Shown here: positions 13,187 to 15,757 of the stretch, piece after piece
Numbering within the stretch: the first letter of the stretch is position 1
How the letters are laid out: the number at the start of each line of letters is the position of its first letter
Origin: Candidatus Apopatosoma intestinale
GTDB lineage: Bacteria > Bacillota > Clostridia > Oscillospirales > CAG-272
DNA: 15,757 nt
Assembly (NCBI GenBank): GCA_018064545.1
Contig: JAGHUY010000122.1
Span: 1-15,757 of the forward strand
Direction of reading: 5' to 3'
Notes under the pieces: model-generated
Seen by the model: the letters and a program-made list of their open reading frames with translations, nothing else
Databases searched by the model: none
What the model was told of the DNA's origin: nothing
Position numbers and translations under genes: made by a program

Positions 13187-14020
13187 CTACTTGGGAATGC
13201 GTATGGTAATTTCGGTGTGATCCGGTTTTTCGACCGTCTCATACCGCACGGCGACGCCGCCCGCCCGCATCCGATCAACGGCTTTTTTCACCGTGTTCAG
13301 AAAGGGGCGACTGTCAGAAATGGCGAAATGCTCGCGCTCCCGTCTTGTTTCGTCGCAGTATTCTTCGATGATCTGCTGCGCCCGTGCCGTGCCGATCTTC
13401 TCTTTCGTCAATTCCCGCAGGATCGTCGCTCGCGTCGGCGCGTTCTGCCGCGCGAAAAAAATGCAGTGTCTCGGCGGGACGTCAAGCGAGAGCAGAACCT
13501 CCCGTTCATGCGGCGGCACGTGGCAAAGATACAGTTTGTTTTCCAAAGCCGCCTTCGTGATGCCGAGTTTCGTCGCCAGTTTGCCGGTATCGTATCGGCT
13601 TGTCTGCAAAATATCGGAAATCACGTCGGCCTCTTCAAAGCAGTTTCGCGGAATGGGAATGTCCCCGGTCGTCGCATCCGACGGATGACGTTCGATGATG
13701 GCGCAGGGAACCGTCACAAGATCGGCCATGATGGCCGCCCGAAGCCGTTTTTCTCCGCAAACCAGTTGATAGAGCGGCGTTTCGTCGGTTCCCACGTTTT
13801 CCACGATCAGGGGATTTGACATTCCGCCGTGTGAGATCTGCGCGGCCAGGAACGTGATGTCCTCCCGCGCGTATTTGTGCGGCCGTTCATACGGATTCGG
13901 ACAGATGGCGCCGGTCTCGATCTGCCGCACCTCGGTCACGTGACCGTCGGCTTGCAGGGCATCGATACGTCCCGTCAAAGCCAGCGACTCGACAGACGGG
14001 GACTTCTCCCGTTTTTCCAA
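13187..14020 (-). CDS. noc: ParB-family nucleoid occlusion protein Noc-like
   Basis: This is a ParB paralogue in the noc position between rsmG and parA. Noc binds DNA across the chromosome and the membrane and keeps the division septum off the nucleoid. With the TTG start at 14020 it has 277 residues, close to the 283 of B. subtilis Noc. It shows a ParB N-terminal domain (about 33-110), GEKRLRA (89-95) in place of GERRWRA, an HTH (about 144-166, DTGKLATKLGITKAALENKL) and a C-terminus ending ITIRIPK, nearly the same as the Bacillus Noc end as I recall it. The ENxQR motif of ParB is replaced by IPIPRN (121-126). I chose TTG because GGGAGGTGATC ends 3 nt upstream (core spacing 8 nt). An ATG at 14044 would add MRVREVIG, which resembles the membrane-binding N-terminus of Noc, but lacks a Shine-Dalgarno and overlaps a possible -10. 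Confidence 0.85.
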   Translation of the reverse strand: MEKREKSPSVESLALTGRIDALQADGHVTEVRQIETGAICPNPYERPHKYAREDITFLAAQISHGGMSNPLIVENVGTDETPLYQLVCGEKRLRAAIMADLVTVPCAIIERHPSDATTGDIPIPRNCFEEADVISDILQTSRYDTGKLATKLGITKAALENKLYLCHVPPHEREVLLSLDVPPRHCIFFARQNAPTRATILRELTKEKIGTARAQQIIEEYCDETRREREHFAISDSRPFLNTVKKAVDRMRAGGVAVRYETVEKPDHTEITIRIPK

Positions 14021-14023
14021 TCC

Positions 14024-14034
14024 GATCACCTCCC
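14024..14034 (-). promoter_or_regulatory. Near-perfect Shine-Dalgarno deciding the noc start
   Basis: GGGAGGTGATC on the minus strand matches ten consecutive bases of the ideal anti-16S sequence (GGAGGTGATC). The GGAGG core is 8 nt from the TTG codon at 14020. No other start in the frame has comparable support. Confidence 0.75.
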
Positions 14035-14127
14035 GGACTCTCATCCTATCACATTCCGGGCGCAAAGTCGCGCGAAGAGCGCCGTCGAATATGGAAAAAA
14101 GAGGAGAAAAATCCAAAAAAGTGCAAG

Positions 14128-14156
14128 AAAAAGCGCGACTTTATGAAAAGTCGCGC
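14128..14156 (-). terminator. Terminator after rsmG
   Basis: GCGCGACTTT (14133-14142) pairs with AAAGTCGCGC (14147-14156) around an ATGA loop, and TTTTTC follows on the minus strand. It separates the mnmG-rsmG transcript from noc, so noc should have its own promoter. Confidence 0.85.
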
Positions 14157-14183
14157 CGATTCTGCGATGAAATTATAAAAAGT

Positions 14184-14230
14184 CTGCTGAATAATCCAAA
14201 AATGCTGTCGCAGAAGCATTTGTTCAGTAG
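14184..14230 (-). other. Structured 3'-UTR of rsmG
   Basis: Two nested stems lie between the rsmG stop and its terminator: CTGCTGAA with TTCAGTAG (14184-14191 with 14223-14230, one mismatch) and, inside, AAATGCT with AGCATTT (14200-14206 with 14215-14221). The inner loop is also complementary to TTCTGCGA at 14160-14167, so alternative folds are possible. No function can be assigned. Confidence 0.4.
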
Positions 14231-14233
14231 CCA

Positions 14234-14965
14234 TTATAAAGGTTTCTTTTGAATTTGAGCGTTGGAACGCGGATATTTCGGAGAAATGGGGGCTATCTTA
14301 CGGAAAACCAAGTTCACACGGGAGAAAGCCTCGTCCCCCTCATAAACCGTGATCGGGTCTGCTGAAAGAAGGGTAAGTCCCAGTTCGGCCACAGCGTGGC
14401 CGGCTTCGGCCAGTTCTTCCTCCGCGTTTTTTCCTTTTAACGCGATGAGAAGCCCGCCCGTTTTCAAAAACGGGGCACACCACTCCAAAAGAACGTTTAA
14501 TCTGGCGACCGCGCGGGCACACACCGCGTCGTACCGCTCACGATAGGCCGGTTCCCGCCCCAATTCCTCAGCGCGGCCGGTCAGCGCCACCAGATTCGCA
14601 AGCGAAAGAGCGGCCGCCGTCTCGGCGATGAACGCCGTCTTTTTCGCCGTGGCGTCAAGTGCGGTGATCTTCAAGTCCGGCCGGCAGACGGCAAAGGGAA
14701 ATGACGGCATACCGCCGCCGCTTCCGACATCGAGAACGCTCGCCCCGCGCGGAATCCCGTCAACCGCCGTCAGACAGTCGATATAATGCCGCACGATCAC
14801 ACCGCGCTCATCCTTGATGGCCGTCAGATTGTGCTGTTCGTTTGCCGAAAGAAGCCGTTCCGTCAGATCGGCAAACCGATCGCGAAACTCCGGAGACAGG
14901 AAGCGCGTCATGCCGTTTTTGGCAAACCATCGGTCATATTCTGCTTGAAAAAGGTCTCTATTCAT
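14234..14965 (-). CDS. rsmG: 16S rRNA (guanine527-N7)-methyltransferase RsmG (GidB)
   Basis: RsmG methylates N7 of G527 in 16S rRNA with SAM; loss gives low-level streptomycin resistance in other bacteria. The 243-residue protein has the N-terminal NLTAI (46-50) and HYIDCL (60-65) motifs, the Rossmann SAM motif VLDVGSGGGMPSFPFA (77-92), ALDATAKKTAFI (102-113) at the acidic ribose-binding loop and ARAVA (150-154). It ends in a basic, proline-containing tail, KYPRSNAQIQKKPL. The motif GGGMPSFPFA departs slightly from the usual GAGFPGIPLA. Its ATG at 14965 overlaps the mnmG stop by 8 nt, with GGAGGGCGAGG upstream, so translation is coupled. Confidence 0.97.
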   Translation of the reverse strand: MNRDLFQAEYDRWFAKNGMTRFLSPEFRDRFADLTERLLSANEQHNLTAIKDERGVIVRHYIDCLTAVDGIPRGASVLDVGSGGGMPSFPFAVCRPDLKITALDATAKKTAFIAETAAALSLANLVALTGRAEELGREPAYRERYDAVCARAVARLNVLLEWCAPFLKTGGLLIALKGKNAEEELAEAGHAVAELGLTLLSADPITVYEGDEAFSRVNLVFRKIAPISPKYPRSNAQIQKKPL

Positions 14966-15757
14966 CCTCGCCCTCCGTTCTGCGCCCTTTCTTTTGCATA
15001 TCGAGATAGATCAGAAGAACGGAAATGTCCGCCGGCGAAACCCCGCTGATGCGGGAGGCCGCGCCGATACTCAGCGGACGGATGCGGTCGAGTTTCTGCG
15101 CCGCCTCGATCGAAATGCCGCGCAGATGCAGATAATCCATATCCGCCGGAAGCAGACGTTTTTCCAGTTTCTCAAACCGTGCCGCTTCCGCCAGTTGCTT
15201 TTTGATATAGCCCTCGTATTTGATGTCGGTCTCCACCGTCAGAACGGCGGCGGGAGACAGGTCGGGCATTTCGGGGTCGATTTCCCGGAGCATTTCATAG
15301 GTGATGGCCGGCCGGCGGAGCAGGTCGTCCTCGCGGATCCCCGTCGTGATCGGCGGCTCACCGACCCGGGCGAGAAGCGCATTCACCGACCCGAGAGGCG
15401 AAAGCACCCGTTCATGGAGCCGCTCTTTTTCCGCTTCGATCTTTTCCTGCTTGTCCAGATACCGGCGGTAGGCCTCGTCGGAAACCAGTCCCGCACGCCG
15501 TCCGATCTCACAAAGGCGGCGATCGGCGTTATCCTGACGCAAAATCAAACGGTATTCCGATCGCGACGTCATCATCCGGTACGGTTCGCCCGTTCCCTTG
15601 GTGACTAGATCGTCGATCAGCGTCCCGATATAGGAACTGTCGCGCGTCAGAACGATCGGCTCTTTTCCGCGCAGTTTCAGTGCGGCGTTCATACCGGCGA
15701 TCAGCCCCTGCGCGGCGGCCTCTTCATAACCGGACGTCCCGTTGAACTGACCGGCGC
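14958..15757 (-). CDS. mnmG: tRNA uridine-5-carboxymethylaminomethyl modification enzyme MnmG (GidA), C-terminal part
   Basis: This is the C-terminal 266 residues of MnmG, the FAD-dependent partner of MnmE that modifies U34 of several tRNAs. The frame runs off the right edge of the window, reading AGQFNGTSGYEEAAAQGLIAG just inside it, the conserved FAD-domain segment. It continues through TSRSEYRLILRQDNADRRL and KYEGYIKKQLAEAARFEKLE to RPLSIGAASRISGVSPADIS near the end, the helical domain that binds MnmE and tRNA. The full protein is normally about 620-650 residues, so over half lies outside. The stop at 14958 overlaps rsmG. Confidence 0.97.
   Translation of the reverse strand, partial: AGQFNGTSGYEEAAAQGLIAGMNAALKLRGKEPIVLTRDSSYIGTLIDDLVTKGTGEPYRMMTSRSEYRLILRQDNADRRLCEIGRRAGLVSDEAYRRYLDKQEKIEAEKERLHERVLSPLGSVNALLARVGEPPITTGIREDDLLRRPAITYEMLREIDPEMPDLSPAAVLTVETDIKYEGYIKKQLAEAARFEKLEKRLLPADMDYLHLRGISIEAAQKLDRIRPLSIGAASRISGVSPADISVLLIYLDMQKKGRRTEGEDE

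Noticed and set aside
13130-13819. A plus-strand frame starting between the two parS sites, with GGAGG near by.
   Set aside because: It reads through parS and then antisense to noc, with no recognisable protein features.
13075-14060. A chromosomal replication origin near the par locus.
   Set aside because: I found no cluster of DnaA boxes (TTATCCACA) and no dnaA or dnaN in the window; gene order only suggests oriC is nearby, beyond mnmG.

Overview
The window looks like the origin-proximal part of a low-to-mid GC Bacillota (Clostridia-type) chromosome. The evidence is the gidA(mnmG)-gidB(rsmG)-noc-soj(parA)-spo0J(parB) gene order, two palindromic parS sites, Gram-positive ribosome-binding sites, a lipoprotein prolyl isomerase and an SLH-domain surface protein. 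I saw no rRNA, tRNA, CRISPR array or transposase. Coding is mostly on the minus strand.

Layout from left to right. (1) 1-124: the 3' end of a plus-strand gene of unknown function, followed by a strong two-way terminator and a GC-rich palindromic stretch. (2) 284-3446, minus strand: a compact, probably co-transcribed block reading galactokinase-like GHMP kinase > WalJ-type MBL hydrolase > RlmH > secreted cyclophilin-type PPIase, with overlapping or nearly touching genes and a good sigma-A-type promoter at 3484-3512. (3) 3613-4086, plus strand: an Lrp/AsnC regulator divergent from the galK promoter, with its own promoter and terminator. (4) 4256-10431, minus strand: one giant secreted SLH/S-layer-type protein (about 2,056 residues if intact) that is split into two reading frames. 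The break sits at a tandem AAAAC duplication; removing one unit joins the frames. (5) 10432-10813: its upstream region, with a promoter, a 5'-UTR hairpin, a 61-nt interrupted inverted repeat that resembles an integron attC site in outline, and the terminator of the next gene. (6) 10814-12963, minus strand: parA-parB and a small two-TM protein of unknown function in one operon, with an excellent promoter. (7) 13075-13186: two identical 16-bp parS sites, one of them inside the loop of a perfect 16-bp stem. (8) 13187-14020: noc, a second ParB-family gene with degenerate CTPase motifs, probably starting at a TTG codon behind an almost perfect Shine-Dalgarno. (9) 14234-15757: rsmG overlapping the 3' end of mnmG.

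Functionally, the right third is the chromosome segregation and nucleoid occlusion locus next to two RNA-modification genes. The centre encodes the probable cell-surface layer. The left third mixes rRNA methylation, a cell-wall-linked hydrolase, sugar phosphorylation and extracytoplasmic protein folding. The observations most worth checking are the AAAAC duplication that breaks the surface-protein gene, the attC-like inverted repeat upstream of it, the degenerate Noc, and the parS nested in a hairpin.
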